A stretch of DNA of 64,000 bases from Sphingomonas hominis (lineage in GTDB: Bacteria; Pseudomonadota; Alphaproteobacteria; Sphingomonadales; Sphingomonadaceae), in the NCBI RefSeq assembly GCF_013328205.1, contig NZ_JABULH010000001.1:821610-885609 (forward strand), in the 5' to 3' direction. Position numbers and translations under genes: made by a program. Below are positions 10,002-21,485 of this stretch, in pieces. How positions within the stretch are numbered: position 1 is the first letter of the stretch; the number at the start of each line of letters is the position of its first letter. Below the pieces are notes generated by a model that saw nothing but the letters and a program-made list of their open reading frames with translations, had not been told where the DNA came from and did no database searches.

Positions 10002-11278
10002 GGCTGTATGCCTCCGTTCTGCGGTCCGGGCTCTAGCGCCTCGGGCGGGTCAAAGGTCCGTGCGTTCTTCAGTTCGGGGAATAGCCGCGCCCAGACGAGC
10101 GTGATTGCGATCGCGCCGACGCCGCCGACGACCACCGCGCCGACCGGGCCCAGCAGCGACGCGAGGATGCCGCTCTCCGCTTCGCCCAGTTCGTTCGACG
10201 CCGATATGGTCAGCTGCGACACGGCGCTGACGCGGCCGCGCATCGCGTCGGGCGTGTGGAGCTGGATCAGCGAGGTACGCACGTAGACCGACACCATGTC
10301 GGCGCCGCCCGCGACGATCAGTGCGACCAGGCTCAGCCAGAACGAGCGCGAGATGCCGAAGGTCAGGATCGCGAGCCCGAACACGACCACCGCGATGAGC
10401 ATCTTGACCCCGACGTTGGTCTTCATCGGCTTGATCGAGAACCACAGGGCGGTCGACGCCGCGCCGATCCCCATGCCGGCGGCGAGGAAACCGAGACCGG
10501 TCGAGCCGACGTGCAGGATGTCGCGCGCGTAGATCGGCAGCAGCGCGGTCGCGCCCGCCAGCAGCACCGCGAAGAGATCGAGCGTGATTGCGGCGAGCAC
10601 CAGCCGGTTCTGTCGCACGTATTGGAAGCCATCGAGGATGCGCTGCATCGGGCGGCGATCCTTCTGCGCCGGCGGCTGCGGCACGCGCCCGATCAGGAAC
10701 ATGAGCGCGAGCGCGAGCAGCAGCATGCCCGACACCACGCCATAAGCGATGTCGGGGTGCAACCCGTAGAGGAACCCGCCGACGCTCGGTCCGACGATCG
10801 TGCCGGTCTGCCACGCGATCGAGCTGATCGCGATCGCGGTCGGCAGGCTCTCCTTGGGCACCAAATTGGGGGCAAGTGCGGAATAGGCCGGGCCGGAGAA
10901 GGCACGCGCCACCCCGACCAGCACGGCCGCGCCGAACAGCGCCGGCAGCGTCAGCGCGTGCGTATAGGTCAAATAGCCGAGCGTCGCCGCGACCGTGCAC
11001 AACAACGCCGTGGTGCAGCGTACGATCCAGCGACGATCGACGCTGTCGGCGACGAGACCGACGAGCGGGGTCAGCAGGAACAACGGCACGAACTGCACCA
11101 GCCCGATCATGCCGAGCAGGAAGGCGGCCTCCTGCACGTCCATCGTCTGACGCGCGATGCCGTACACTTGCCAGCCGATGATGATCGCCTGCGCGCTGAT
11201 CGCGATCGTGCCGGCGAAGCGCGACAGCCAATAGGCGCGGAAATTGGCGATGCGCAGCGGGTGCACGGTCTGTTCCAT
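9998..11278 (-). CDS. MFS transporter, EntS-like exporter family
   Basis: A 426-residue polytopic membrane protein with about 12 hydrophobic segments. The N-terminal [14 protein letters not shown] and the loop [14 protein letters not shown] match the MFS_3/EntS-like group of exporters. The substrate is not identifiable; relatives export siderophores or drugs. It is the first gene of a minus-strand operon with cysK and a cell wall hydrolase, overlapping cysK by four bases. The tight coupling to cysK hints at export of a thiol or cysteine derivative, but this is only a guess. Confidence 0.88.
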
Positions 11279-11374
11279 CTGGCGAGCGGCTTAGGCGGGG
11301 GTGCAGCGCGAGGCAACCACTCACGCCGGCACTCACGCCTGTCCTCCCACTCATACCTGTCGTAGCGGCAAGCG

Positions 11375-11404
11375 TTGCAGGTGCGCGCCAATCGCGCCTA
11401 TAGG
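11375..11404 (+). promoter_or_regulatory. Putative pdhA promoter
   Basis: TTGCAG (11375-11380) and TATAGG (11399-11404) with an 18-base spacer, followed by a GAGG ribosome-binding site at 11428-11431 and the GTG start at 11441. Confidence 0.45.
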
Positions 11405-11440
11405 CCCGCATCCCTTTCCCCAGGTACGAGGTTTTTGTCC

Positions 11441-12490
11441 GTGGCCAAAGCCCCCGCCCGCGCACCCGCGCCAAGCGAGCCACCTACGTCCAATCGCGAG
11501 CGTCCGAGCGAGCCGCAACCTTATGCGGCGTCAAAGGACGAGCTGCTGAAATTCTACGAGCAGATGCTGCTCATCCGCCGGTTCGAGGAAAAGGCGGGGC
11601 AGCTCTACGGCCTCGGCCTGATCGGCGGCTTCTGCCACCTCTACATCGGTCAAGAAGCCGTCGCGGTCGGCTTGCAGTCGGCATTGTCGGGCGATGACTC
11701 GGTCATCACCGGCTACCGCGACCACGGCCACATGCTGCTGTGCGGCATCCCGCCCAAGGACGTGATGGCGGAGCTGACCGGGCGTCAGGCCGGCATCTCG
11801 AAGGGCAAGGGCGGCTCGATGCACATGTTCAGCGTCGAGCATAAGTTCTACGGCGGGCACGGCATCGTCGGCGCGCAGGTGTCGCTCGGCACCGGTCTCG
11901 CCTTTGCGCACAAGTATCGGAACGATGGCGGCGTGGCGCTGGCCTATTTCGGCGATGGCGCGGCGAACCAGGGCCAGGTGTACGAGAGCTTCAACATGGC
12001 CGAGCTGTGGAAGCTGCCGATCATCTACGTGATCGAGAACAACCAGTATGCGATGGGCACCAGCGTCAACCGCGCCTCGGCCGAGGACCAATTGTATCGC
12101 CGCGGCGAGAGCTTCCGTATTCCCGGGCTACAGATCGACGGCATGGACGTGCTGGCAGCGCGCGGTGCGGCGGAAGAGGCGCTCGCCTGGGTGCGCGCGG
12201 GCAAGGGGCCGATCATTCTCGAGATGAAGACCTATCGCTACCGCGGCCACTCGATGTCCGATCCCGCCAAGTACCGCTCGCGCGACGAGGTGCAGGCGGT
12301 ACGCGACAAGTCCGACCCGATCGAACACGTCAAGAAGCTGTTGTCCGAACAGGGTGTGGCCGAGGACGAGCTCAAGAAGATCGAGCAGGACATCCGCCGC
12401 CAGGTGAACGAGTCCGCCGACTTCGCCGAGAGCACCCCCGAGCCGGAGCCTTCCGAATTGTACACCGACGTTCTGGTGGAGAAGTACTGA
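11441..12490 (+). CDS. pdhA: Pyruvate dehydrogenase E1 component, alpha subunit
   Basis: A 349-residue subunit of the thiamine-diphosphate-dependent E1 enzyme that decarboxylates pyruvate. The GTG at 11441 is preferred: GAGG lies nine bases upstream, while a longer frame would need a TTG at 11375 inside the likely promoter. Key motifs are the TPP/Mg-binding [15 protein letters not shown] followed by [11 protein letters not shown], and the loop [15 protein letters not shown] that corresponds to the regulatory loop of eukaryotic E1-alpha. The first 35 residues are Pro/Ala-rich and probably disordered. pdhB starts one base after the stop; no E2 gene (pdhC) follows in this window. Confidence 0.95.
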   Translation: MAKAPARAPAPSEPPTSNRERPSEPQPYAASKDELLKFYEQMLLIRRFEEKAGQLYGLGLIGGFCHLYIGQEAVAVGLQSALSGDDSVITGYRDHGHMLLCGIPPKDVMAELTGRQAGISKGKGGSMHMFSVEHKFYGGHGIVGAQVSLGTGLAFAHKYRNDGGVALAYFGDGAANQGQVYESFNMAELWKLPIIYVIENNQYAMGTSVNRASAEDQLYRRGESFRIPGLQIDGMDVLAARGAAEEALAWVRAGKGPIILEMKTYRYRGHSMSDPAKYRSRDEVQAVRDKSDPIEHVKKLLSEQGVAEDELKKIEQDIRRQVNESADFAESTPEPEPSELYTDVLVEKY

Positions 12491-12491
12491 C

Positions 12492-13952
<1,461 letters not shown>

Positions 13953-13971
13953 GCCGCGCGCCTGCGGCCGC

Positions 13972-14709
13972 TCACGTCGTCGTGTAGCGGTCGCAGGTAT
14001 ATGGCGTTGCTTGAGGTTGAGGATTGTAGATCTGGTTGAAGACTCGTTTGTCGCGCACGATGAACGACGCCTTATAGTGTAATTGCATCGGCCCGGACGG
14101 GATCCAGATACGTCCCAACACCGGCTGGTAATCATAGGCGATCTCGACGAACATCACGCCTGAGTCGGGTGGTGCGGTCACCAATGCACCAGGATCGCCC
14201 ATGCCGGCGACCCGGGTTCCGGGCGTCGCAGGAAGCGGTTGCGTGCCCGCATCCGTGGGAGCCACGCCGTAGCGCGAGTCGTACATCGCGCCCTTCTTCA
14301 TGCCTAGGCATCGCTGCCAGTGGATGAATTGTTGTCCATCATGCTCTTCCAGGCTGGACAGCGTAATGCGACCATATTGCGTCAGGCCCCATTTCTCACC
14401 TTGCAGGCGTGCGGCGGTGAGCACGTCGTTGACGTCGATCTCGCGTAGCTGCGACGAATTGTTGCTCTGCATGTCCCCGACGCGCGAGGCATTATCGGCG
14501 AGATTGAGCGAGATCTGGTTCACGCGCTCGTTCATCACAGTCAGATTGGCGTTCTCCACCGCGAAGCAGCCAAGGCTCAAGACGACAGGAAATGTATACG
14601 CAAACTCGATGAGCGCGAGGCCCCGACGATCGTGGCCGATCGTCGCGAGCATCTTTCGCAAGGGGCGCAACCCGTATCGCTTGATGGAACGCGCGCTCAC
14701 TTGATGCAT
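13972..14709 (-). CDS. TadE/TadG-like pilus assembly protein
   Basis: A 245-residue protein starting at the ATG at 14709, which overlaps the end of the upstream TadE gene by 13 bases; an in-frame extension further upstream would run through that gene. It has a TadE-type N terminus: a basic stretch, GLALIEFAYTFPVVLSLGCFA as the hydrophobic segment with the conserved Glu, then an extracytoplasmic region ending in YTCDRYTTT. Such proteins are minor pseudopilins or pilin-like proteins of the Tad/Flp secretion machinery in the cell envelope. It is the third gene of an isolated Tad-type operon. Confidence 0.8.
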   Translation of the reverse strand: MHQVSARSIKRYGLRPLRKMLATIGHDRRGLALIEFAYTFPVVLSLGCFAVENANLTVMNERVNQISLNLADNASRVGDMQSNNSSQLREIDVNDVLTAARLQGEKWGLTQYGRITLSSLEEHDGQQFIHWQRCLGMKKGAMYDSRYGVAPTDAGTQPLPATPGTRVAGMGDPGALVTAPPDSGVMFVEIAYDYQPVLGRIWIPSGPMQLHYKASFIVRDKRVFNQIYNPQPQATPYTCDRYTTT

Positions 14710-15290
14710 ACAGACTCGACTGGTTGGGTTACTTGCGTGCGGTAGGGCTGGTTCTTCAGCAGCGTCTCCCCAACGATCGTCTGGTTGGGAGACATGCCCA
14801 AGAGACCGAACACCGGAAACAATCGGGTGTACGTCACCCGCATCGTATAACGCGTCACGTCGTTGGCGCCGCCTTGTGAGCGGCGACCGGGATCGGCGTC
14901 CCACTGCTTGTTGCCGTTCACGTCATCGAAGCATTCTCCACTGTCGAGTTGACCATTGCCGTTCTTGTCGGTGATCTGCTCCGGCTTGACCAACAGAAAG
15001 CTCGAGTAGCTCCGCCGCTCGGGTTCGAACTTCATGCCTGGACCGAGCAGGCTGACCATTGCTTGAACCTTGGCGTCGATCTGTGTCGCACTACTGACGT
15101 TATCCTCCAGCGCCGAGTCCCGGCCGGCCTTGTACATTGCGCCATCGAGGATCGACTGGGCATATGACTGGTATAGCAGGTCACACAAGCCCATCAGCAA
15201 TCCGCACATCACCGGCGCAACGAACGCGAACTCGATCGCGGTCACCCCGCGCCGCTCGCGTGCGAGCCGCTTGAAAAAGATAGGCCTCAC
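14697..15290 (-). CDS. TadE family pseudopilin with EF-hand-like loops
   Basis: A 197-residue protein with the TadE signature RRGVTAIEFAFVAPV near residue 14-28 and one membrane segment. After the N-terminal helix lies an unusual acidic block, DKNGNGQLDSGE followed by DVNGNKQWDADPG, which looks like two calcium-binding DxNxNG loops of the EF-hand/dockerin kind. Its start overlaps the stop of the vWA protein by four bases (ATGA), and its end overlaps the following gene. It probably contributes to a surface structure or secretion with the vWA protein. The calcium loops are read from sequence; binding itself is inferred. Confidence 0.84.
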   Translation of the reverse strand: MRPIFFKRLARERRGVTAIEFAFVAPVMCGLLMGLCDLLYQSYAQSILDGAMYKAGRDSALEDNVSSATQIDAKVQAMVSLLGPGMKFEPERRSYSSFLLVKPEQITDKNGNGQLDSGECFDDVNGNKQWDADPGRRSQGGANDVTRYTMRVTYTRLFPVFGLLGMSPNQTIVGETLLKNQPYRTQVTQPVESVCIK

Positions 15291-17302
15291 TTGTCGAGCC
15301 TCAGCATCGCCACCTGCTTGGCAATTTTTTGGAACAGCGTAGTCAGTCCGCTGCCCGTCGTCGTGTAAAGCGCCTGTCCGCTATTGCTGGCGCATTGCGT
15401 CAACTGATCGGTTGTGTTGGGCGCGATTGCGACTGTCCAGACATCGATCTTGAGTTTCGATGCTTGGCTACATGCGTAAAGGAAGCGGGCGTTGTGGAAG
15501 TCCTTCAGTGACGTGGTCGTGTTGGTTCCTCCGACGCGCTGATCGTAATATTCCATTCCGTACAGCCCGTAGATGTTAGCGTTTGGTGCCATGTCGCCGT
15601 CGGTCAGGAAGACGATGACTTTCTTCGGAGCGGGCTGTCCGCTGCGTCCGATATTGTCGGCGGCGAAGATACCGTTGGAGGCAAGCAGTCGAACGCCCCA
15701 GATCATGCCAGTGTCGTGGTAGGTACCGCCGAGCGGCTTGAAGTCCGCGGCGTCGACGTAACCGGCGACGTCGGACGCCGACATGACGGACAAACGGCGG
15801 ATCGGCTTGCCGCACGAGTAAAAGCCCGATTTGCGCCGCGCCTCTGCACCCATGTTCAAGGCAGGATAATTGCTGCCGTAAAGGTAGGGGCTGAAATCCT
15901 CGCCGTTACTTTTTTGGTCCCAGTTGGCCGCATAGCTGTAGCGCGCCCATGTGATCGGAGCCCAAGCCGGGCGCCAGCGCGTTGCCATTGCGGTTGTCGG
16001 AACAAGCGACGGGTCGAGGTCGTACGAGGTGGAATTGAAGCTTGTCACACCAGCCTGGGTTTGACGCTCCTCAATGCAGCCGTCCCATCGCGAGGTCGCA
16101 CCGTTCACTTGCGTCGGGTCCACCACGGACACGCCGGTCACGTACTTCGACACGTCGATGGGATATTGTTTGTACAACCAGATAGGACCAACGACCCTAG
16201 TATAATCCGAACAGCGCCCGGTGTTCGCGTTCCAGTCCTGCCAAGTATAAGTCGCGCTGGAATCAGACGTTCTAAATGTCAGGGCCGTAGTGGGGCTGCG
16301 TGTCGGAGTGTTGGCGCTGGACGGGCATTGAGCCTGTGGTTTGGTGTTTGCTTGCGACGTGCTGCTCAGCGAGATCTGGTATTCGTCTGAAACCTGTCGG
16401 GTCTCATAATCAACCCTTTCTCCGCTGTTCGATCCGGCAAGGTATGAGGGAGAGACCGCGGAGATCGCCTTTCCGGCGTTGATGATTGAGGTGTAACTGA
16501 CGAATCCATACCGGACCCGGGTCGAACTATCGACCGACGTGGCAACGGTGCTGTAGAAGTCTTTCACCGCCTGCCGCAGCGCCTTCATCCGAGAACCGGA
16601 GCCCACCAGCGTTTCGGGCACACCATAGCTCATCGTGCCCGAGTAACCCGGCATCGCATCGGGGTCGTTCGACGGCCGCGTATACGCAACGGCAGGATTG
16701 GCGTTGACGTAGGTATTACACTGCGCTTCGCTGTCCTCCGGTCGGCACGCCATCGACCCGGTGGTGTCGAGCACGAAGACGATGTCGGTATCCGCGATGT
16801 CGTAGCGGGCCTTGCAGGTAACATCGATCGTGGCGTCACCCGCTCTCATGATCTTCGTGACCGTCATCGGCACGGTGACCGACGCGGTCCCGGATACTTG
16901 CTGGTCCCCGGTCTTGGTCGGCGTGAACGTCAGGTTAGTGGTATTGGCCCAGCCTGCTGGAAAGTTGTTGTTAAAGAAGTCCTGCGCGCGGCGGGTGGCG
17001 TTGGCGTCGAGTGTGGACGAGCCGTCGGAGAGCATGAACTTGCGCCCGGCGAGTACGCCCGCGTCGCATGCCTGCTGTAGGCGGGACTTGACCACGTACA
17101 TACGCCCCATGTCGACCGCCGATCCGGCGAAAGCCGTCAGCGGGATCATGGCAGCGGCCATGATGACCAGCGTGTTCGCAGAACGATCGTGCAGCAAGCG
17201 CGTGAGAAAGTGCGCACGGTCGTGGGATGCGGAGCGGTGCGGGGGGCAAGTCTCGGTTGTCACCGCGTCGCGATGACGCAGAAACGTCCAATATCGGCTC
17301 AA
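15287..17302 (-). CDS. TadG-like pilus assembly protein with von Willebrand factor A domain
   Basis: A 671-residue protein. Near residues 41-62 is a Tad_N-type hydrophobic segment (TLVIMAAAMIPLTAFAG), followed by VDMGRMYVVKSRLQQACDA, the usual TadG start. A vWA domain begins near 172 with the MIDAS motif DTTGS (Asp179, Thr181, Ser183) and ends with FLTDGDMAPN near the C terminus. A long insert between them is Ser/Thr/Asn-rich. It is anchored in the inner membrane with the vWA domain outside, and probably acts in adhesion or assembly. No tadA, tadB, tadC, rcpA or flp gene is next to it, so the rest of any Tad system must be elsewhere. It is the first gene of its operon. Confidence 0.85.
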   Translation of the reverse strand: MSRYWTFLRHRDAVTTETCPPHRSASHDRAHFLTRLLHDRSANTLVIMAAAMIPLTAFAGSAVDMGRMYVVKSRLQQACDAGVLAGRKFMLSDGSSTLDANATRRAQDFFNNNFPAGWANTTNLTFTPTKTGDQQVSGTASVTVPMTVTKIMRAGDATIDVTCKARYDIADTDIVFVLDTTGSMACRPEDSEAQCNTYVNANPAVAYTRPSNDPDAMPGYSGTMSYGVPETLVGSGSRMKALRQAVKDFYSTVATSVDSSTRVRYGFVSYTSIINAGKAISAVSPSYLAGSNSGERVDYETRQVSDEYQISLSSTSQANTKPQAQCPSSANTPTRSPTTALTFRTSDSSATYTWQDWNANTGRCSDYTRVVGPIWLYKQYPIDVSKYVTGVSVVDPTQVNGATSRWDGCIEERQTQAGVTSFNSTSYDLDPSLVPTTAMATRWRPAWAPITWARYSYAANWDQKSNGEDFSPYLYGSNYPALNMGAEARRKSGFYSCGKPIRRLSVMSASDVAGYVDAADFKPLGGTYHDTGMIWGVRLLASNGIFAADNIGRSGQPAPKKVIVFLTDGDMAPNANIYGLYGMEYYDQRVGGTNTTTSLKDFHNARFLYACSQASKLKIDVWTVAIAPNTTDQLTQCASNSGQALYTTTGSGLTTLFQKIAKQVAMLRLDK

Positions 17303-17376
17303 GGAAGAGGGTTAAGGACGCATTAGCCACGCTTGCCGGTCGCTGGTCCGGGCGCCATCTGCGGCATGTGCGCGAC

Positions 17377-18027
17377 ATGCAACCTCTCAGCAGCCCCGAA
17401 CAAGTTTTCGCGTGGTGTGGGCGTGCGATGCGAACGACGGGCGTCGACGCCTTGTTCGCGCTTGATCGGCAACTCGGCCAGATCGTGCGCACCACGGTGC
17501 AGCCGATCGTGGGTCAGATGCGGCTGACCTGGTGGTACGAAGCGCTTCGGGCACTCGATTATGCACCGCCACCGGCACAACCGCTGCTTACCGAGTTGGC
17601 GACCCGCGTCTTGCCGGCGGGGGTGACGGGTAGTGCGCTCGCGCCGATGAGCGAGGGCTGGGAAATATTGCTCGACGATGAGCGATCGGACGCCGCCTCA
17701 CTTAAGGAGTTTGCGCGTTTGCGTGGTGGTGGCTTGTTCGCCGCGGTCGGGTGTCTGTTGGGCGCCACGTCGGATCTGCTCGAGCAGGCGGGCATGATCT
17801 GGGCGCTCGCCGATCTTGCAACCAACGTCACTCGTGATGCACTGCGGGAGCAGGCGCGTGCAACGGCCATCGCGTTGAGCGAGCAGGCGTTCGCCCAGCG
17901 GTGGGATGACGCGCGGATGCTCGGCGCGCTCGCACTCGACGCGCGGGCCGCGATGTTGGGGCAGGGGGCGCCTGGCGGGCCGCGCCGCGCTGCCGCGGTT
18001 GCTCGTTTCAGGCTACTTGGTCGCTGA
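17377..18027 (+). CDS. Squalene/phytoene synthase-like protein, probably non-catalytic
   Basis: A 216-residue protein taken from the ATG at 17377 (start is uncertain; the frame is open further upstream but overlaps the tadG-like start). Its fold class is seen from FALDRQLGQIVRTT, MRLTWWYEALRAL and the helical C-terminal half. True phytoene and squalene synthases have two DxxxD-type magnesium motifs; I do not see the first, and the second is replaced by ALADLATNVTRDA. It resembles the NDUFAF6-like subgroup linked to respiratory complex I assembly more than a carotenoid enzyme. It is divergent from the Tad operon and close to the following EF-hand gene. Confidence 0.72.
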   Translation: MQPLSSPEQVFAWCGRAMRTTGVDALFALDRQLGQIVRTTVQPIVGQMRLTWWYEALRALDYAPPPAQPLLTELATRVLPAGVTGSALAPMSEGWEILLDDERSDAASLKEFARLRGGGLFAAVGCLLGATSDLLEQAGMIWALADLATNVTRDALREQARATAIALSEQAFAQRWDDARMLGALALDARAAMLGQGAPGGPRRAAAVARFRLLGR

Positions 18028-18093
18028 CGCCGCTTTACCTGGCGCAAGGGAGGCGGTTAACCTTGCGGCGGGGATGCAGAAGGGGGCTGGGGG

Positions 18094-18567
18094 ATGTGGC
18101 GGTATCTGTTGGCGGGGTTGGTCGTCGTGCTGCTGGCGGCGGCCGGTTGGCTGATGTTCCACGGCGAGGCGCGCAGCGACGCCGCAGTTCGGTCAGATGT
18201 CGCACCAGCGGCAATGCCTTTGGCGCAAACACAAGAGGGTGAAGAGGCGCCAGTCGTGCTGCCAGAGGCGCCTGAGCGTTCGCGCGAGCAGAAGCGGTTC
18301 GATCGTTACGACAAGGATCGCGACGCCAAAATCACGCGCGACGAATATTTGACGAGCCGCGTCAAGGCATTCGCCAAGCTCGACCTGAATGGCGACCGAC
18401 AACTGTCGTTCGACGAATGGTCGGCGAAAACGGCCAAGCGCTTCGCCGACGCCGATGCCGACCGTTCGGGCGCGCTGACAGCACCAGAGTTCGCGACGAC
18501 CAAGCCGAAGCGGCGCGCGCGGTCGGCGTGCGCGTGCCTCGCTGCGGCAGCGCGCGACGACGACTAG
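18094..18567 (+). CDS. EF-hand calcium-binding protein, membrane-anchored
   Basis: A 157-residue protein. Residues 4-22 form a signal or membrane anchor ([17 protein letters not shown]). After a short Pro/Glu linker come three EF-hand loops: [26 protein letters not shown] and [13 protein letters not shown]. The C terminus is Lys/Arg-rich with a few cysteines. It should sit in the periplasm and bind calcium. Similar small EF-hand proteins are frequent in sphingomonads; the target is unknown. Its stop overlaps the convergent trmFO stop by four bases. The GGGGG stretch just before the ATG serves as ribosome-binding site. Confidence 0.85.
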   Translation: MWRYLLAGLVVVLLAAAGWLMFHGEARSDAAVRSDVAPAAMPLAQTQEGEEAPVVLPEAPERSREQKRFDRYDKDRDAKITRDEYLTSRVKAFAKLDLNGDRQLSFDEWSAKTAKRFADADADRSGALTAPEFATTKPKRRARSACACLAAAARDDD

Positions 18568-19874
18568 GCAGCCAGCCAGCCGGCGAGCGCCTCGCGTCCG
18601 CGGTCGGTGTACATCCGCTTGCGATCCGCTTTCTTGATCTTGCCCGCGATCGGCGGAAACAGGCCGAAATTGACGTTCATCGGCTGGTAGGTTTCCGCCA
18701 CCGCCTCGCCCGTGATGTGCGACAGCAGTGCACCCAACGCGGTCTCGCGCGGTGGCGAGCGTAGGTCGCGTCCGGCTAGTTCGGCCGCTGCGAACCGTCC
18801 GGCGAGCAGGCCGATCGCGGCGCTCTCCACATAGCCCTCGCAGCCGGTGATCTGCCCGGCGAAACGGATGTTCGGCCGAGAGGAGAGCCGCAGGGTGGCG
18901 TCGAGCAGTTCGGGCGAGCGCAGGAAGGTGTTGCGATGCAGGCCGCCCAATCGCGCGAACTCTGCATTCTGAAGGCCAGGGATGGTGCGAAAGATGCGAA
19001 CCTGCTCGGCATGCTTCAGCTTGGTCTGAAAGCCGACGATGTTCCACAACGTGCCCTGCGCATTGTCCTGTCGCAATTGCACCGCGGCATAGGGCCAGCG
19101 CCCGGTGGCGGGCACGTCGAGGCCGACGCCCTTCATGGGGCCGAAGCGCAGCGTCTCGGGACCGCGCGCCGCCATCACCTCGATCGGCATGCACCCCTCG
19201 AAATAGGGAACGTCCTCCCATTCCTTATACTCGGTCTTCTCGCCGTCGAGCAGGGCCTGAACGAAGGTGTGGTATTGCTCCTTGTCGAGCGGGCAGTTGA
19301 TGTAGTCGGTGCCGTCGCCCTTGTTCCAGCGCGACTGTGCCCAGGCCACGTCCATGTCGATCGAATCGCGGTGGACGATCGGCGCGATCGCGTCGAAGAA
19401 GGCGAGCGAATCGCGCCCGGTTTCGGCGGCGATGCTGTCGGACAGCGACGCGGCGGTGAGCGGTCCGGTGGCGATAATCGCTGGGCCATCAGGCAGCGTG
19501 TCGACGCGCTCGCGCACGATCGTGACGTTGGGGTGCGCCTTAAGCGCGGCGGTGACGCCCGCCGAGAAGCCGTCGCGGTCGACCGCCAACGCACTGCCAG
19601 CGGGGACGCGGTGCGTGTCGCCGGTGCGCAGGATCAGCGAGCCGAGCGCGCGCATCTCCTGGTGAAGCAGCCCGACCGCGTTCGACTCGGCATCGTCGGA
19701 GCGGAAGCTGTTGGAGCAGACGAGTTCGGCGAGGTGGTAGGTGTGGTGCGCGGGCGTGTTCTCGCCGCTGCCGCGCATTTCCGACAGGCGCACCTTGAAG
19801 CCTGCTTCGGCGAGCTGCCACGCGGCCTCCGAGCCTGCAAGCCCGCCGCCGATCACGTGAATGTCATGGGTCAT
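18564..19874 (-). CDS. trmFO: Methylenetetrahydrofolate-tRNA-(uracil-5-)-methyltransferase
   Basis: A 436-residue flavoprotein that makes ribothymidine at position 54 of tRNA using methylene-tetrahydrofolate and FADH2. The ATG at 19874 places the FAD-binding [11 protein letters not shown] at residues 9-19, as expected; the open frame continues 39 bases upstream but adds no conserved sequence. Cys53 ([11 protein letters not shown]) and Cys228 ([15 protein letters not shown]) match the two reactive cysteines described for this family. Length is normal. Its 3' end overlaps the convergent EF-hand gene. Confidence 0.95.
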   Translation of the reverse strand: MTHDIHVIGGGLAGSEAAWQLAEAGFKVRLSEMRGSGENTPAHHTYHLAELVCSNSFRSDDAESNAVGLLHQEMRALGSLILRTGDTHRVPAGSALAVDRDGFSAGVTAALKAHPNVTIVRERVDTLPDGPAIIATGPLTAASLSDSIAAETGRDSLAFFDAIAPIVHRDSIDMDVAWAQSRWNKGDGTDYINCPLDKEQYHTFVQALLDGEKTEYKEWEDVPYFEGCMPIEVMAARGPETLRFGPMKGVGLDVPATGRWPYAAVQLRQDNAQGTLWNIVGFQTKLKHAEQVRIFRTIPGLQNAEFARLGGLHRNTFLRSPELLDATLRLSSRPNIRFAGQITGCEGYVESAAIGLLAGRFAAAELAGRDLRSPPRETALGALLSHITGEAVAETYQPMNVNFGLFPPIAGKIKKADRKRMYTDRGREALAGWLAA

Positions 19875-19917
19875 GGGTGGCCAGATAACGCCTGACCTCA
19901 TGACCGCAAGCATCGCG

Positions 19918-20388
19918 TCAATGCTGCTGGACGTTCACCAGCGCGTCGATCGCGGCTTGCAGGATGTGTGCGGCCGCCGCCGAGTCGATGCGTTCGGCGC
20001 GCTTGGCGCGGCTCATGTCCTGCTCGATCATCGCGCGTTCGGCAGCGACGGTCGACCAGCGTTCGTCCCACAGCAGGATGGGCAGGTTCATGTCGGCGCA
20101 ATTGCGCGCAAAGGCGCGGGCCGACTGGCTGCGTGGGCTGACGCTGCCGTCGAGGTTGAGCGGCAGGCCCATGACGATACCGACGACGTGCTGCGCCTGG
20201 GCCAACTGGGCCAATGCTGCCTTGTCGGCGGTGAATTTGGTGCGGCGGACAAGGGGGGCGGGGCTGGCGAAGCTCCACCCCGCGTCACACAGAGCGGTGC
20301 CGATCGTCTTGGTGCCGAGGTCGAGCCCCAGCAGCCGCCCACCGTTAGGCAAAGCCGCGGCGAATTCATGCGCGTCGGTCGTGATCAT
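19918..20388 (-). CDS. ruvX: Holliday junction resolvase-like protein / pre-16S rRNA processing nuclease
   Basis: A 156-residue YqgF/RuvX protein. The RNase H-like fold shows as [15 protein letters not shown] (first acidic residue), [31 protein letters not shown], and the C-terminal Asp-containing [12 protein letters not shown]. The ATG at 20388 overlaps the stop of the upstream DUF3089 gene (ATGA) and is preferred to the long upstream extension, which is a shadow of that gene. In E. coli the homologue processes the 5' end of 16S rRNA. The short 43-base gap to trmFO suggests both minus-strand genes may share transcription. Confidence 0.9.
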   Translation of the reverse strand: MITTDAHEFAAALPNGGRLLGLDLGTKTIGTALCDAGWSFASPAPLVRRTKFTADKAALAQLAQAQHVVGIVMGLPLNLDGSVSPRSQSARAFARNCADMNLPILLWDERWSTVAAERAMIEQDMSRAKRAERIDSAAAAHILQAAIDALVNVQQH

Positions 20389-21485
20389 CGCGCTGCCATC
20401 CGGCGCGCAGCGTCGGCGCGGACGTTGGCCCAGAACAGGCTGTAGTCGTAGACGTGATAGTTGTTGCCCGGCAGCACGTACGGGCCGACATCGGGGGGCG
20501 ACCCGATCAGCAGCAGACCGCGCGCATCGCAGCGCGCACCGACCGTGCCGGGGCGCAGCTGCGCGGTCGACAGGTCTTCGCTGGGATAGAGCGTGCCGAG
20601 GTTGGCCGTTGCCGGAGCAGCGGTGAAGGGCACGCCGGTGATCGGGTTCGTACACAGCATCCGCGTGCCCTTGCGCGGGCGTCCGTCGAACCCGGTGGTA
20701 CGGTCGTAATTCTCGGTGATCAGCGAGGGATCGGCCGGCTCGGCGAAGCTCTGCCACGACAGGATACAGCCGCGCTGGTCGGCGCGCACGCAGGCAGGTA
20801 GCCCTAGCGCGGACAGGTCGGTCGCAGTCGAGACCGGCCAGCCGATCACGTAAGCCGCGACGATGCGACGCGCGAGCGGCTTGCCCGCGACCCGGTCGCG
20901 CAGCAGGTGGGTCAGGTGCAAGCCACCCTGGCTGTGCCCGGCGAGGATGATTGCGCGATCGGGGCCAACCTGCGCCAAGAAGTCGTCGAAGGCGGCGAGC
21001 ACGTCGCGGTACGCTTGATCGAGCGCACGCTCGGCATTCGCCTGATCGGTCAGGAACGCGCCGAAGGTCGCCTGATGATAACGCGGCGCCCAGATCTCGC
21101 CGACCGCGTTGAACGCGCTCGCCTGCCCGCGCAGGAACAATGCGGCGCGGTCGTTCGCCTCCGCGTCATAGAGCGGCGCGTTCCAGTGCGCGCGGTTGAG
21201 GTAAGACGTCGGGTGGATGAAGAACACTGCCGCACCGCCGGGCTGCCGCCGCGGCTGCTCACCCGCGGGCGTCCACAATGCGGGGTTGTTGCGGATGTCG
21301 GGCCGCGCGAGCCACAGCTTGGCGTCGCGGTAGTCGGCCGGGGTCAGGCCGCGTACCGCCTTGAACTCCTCGCCCGGCACCATTGCCGCGCGCATCAGCT
21401 CGACGCCCCAGATGCGGTAGGCGATGAGCCCCGCGAGCGCGAGGACGATCAGTCCGGTGACGATGTAGAGGAATTTGCGAACCAA
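20385..21485 (-). CDS. DUF3089 domain protein, lipase-like alpha/beta hydrolase
   Basis: A 366-residue protein. No ATG or GTG lies at a sensible place; the TTG at 21485 gives the N terminus [12 protein letters not shown] followed by a membrane anchor (about residues 5-22), so I chose it with some doubt. The body has [18 protein letters not shown] and the nucleophile elbow GHSQGG ([14 protein letters not shown]), typical of the DUF3089 family of alpha/beta hydrolases, and a late His in [12 protein letters not shown]. It probably acts on an ester outside the cytoplasmic membrane. It precedes ruvX with a four-base overlap and is divergent from gatC. Confidence 0.84.
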   Translation of the reverse strand: MVRKFLYIVTGLIVLALAGLIAYRIWGVELMRAAMVPGEEFKAVRGLTPADYRDAKLWLARPDIRNNPALWTPAGEQPRRQPGGAAVFFIHPTSYLNRAHWNAPLYDAEANDRAALFLRGQASAFNAVGEIWAPRYHQATFGAFLTDQANAERALDQAYRDVLAAFDDFLAQVGPDRAIILAGHSQGGLHLTHLLRDRVAGKPLARRIVAAYVIGWPVSTATDLSALGLPACVRADQRGCILSWQSFAEPADPSLITENYDRTTGFDGRPRKGTRMLCTNPITGVPFTAAPATANLGTLYPSEDLSTAQLRPGTVGARCDARGLLLIGSPPDVGPYVLPGNNYHVYDYSLFWANVRADAARRMAAR

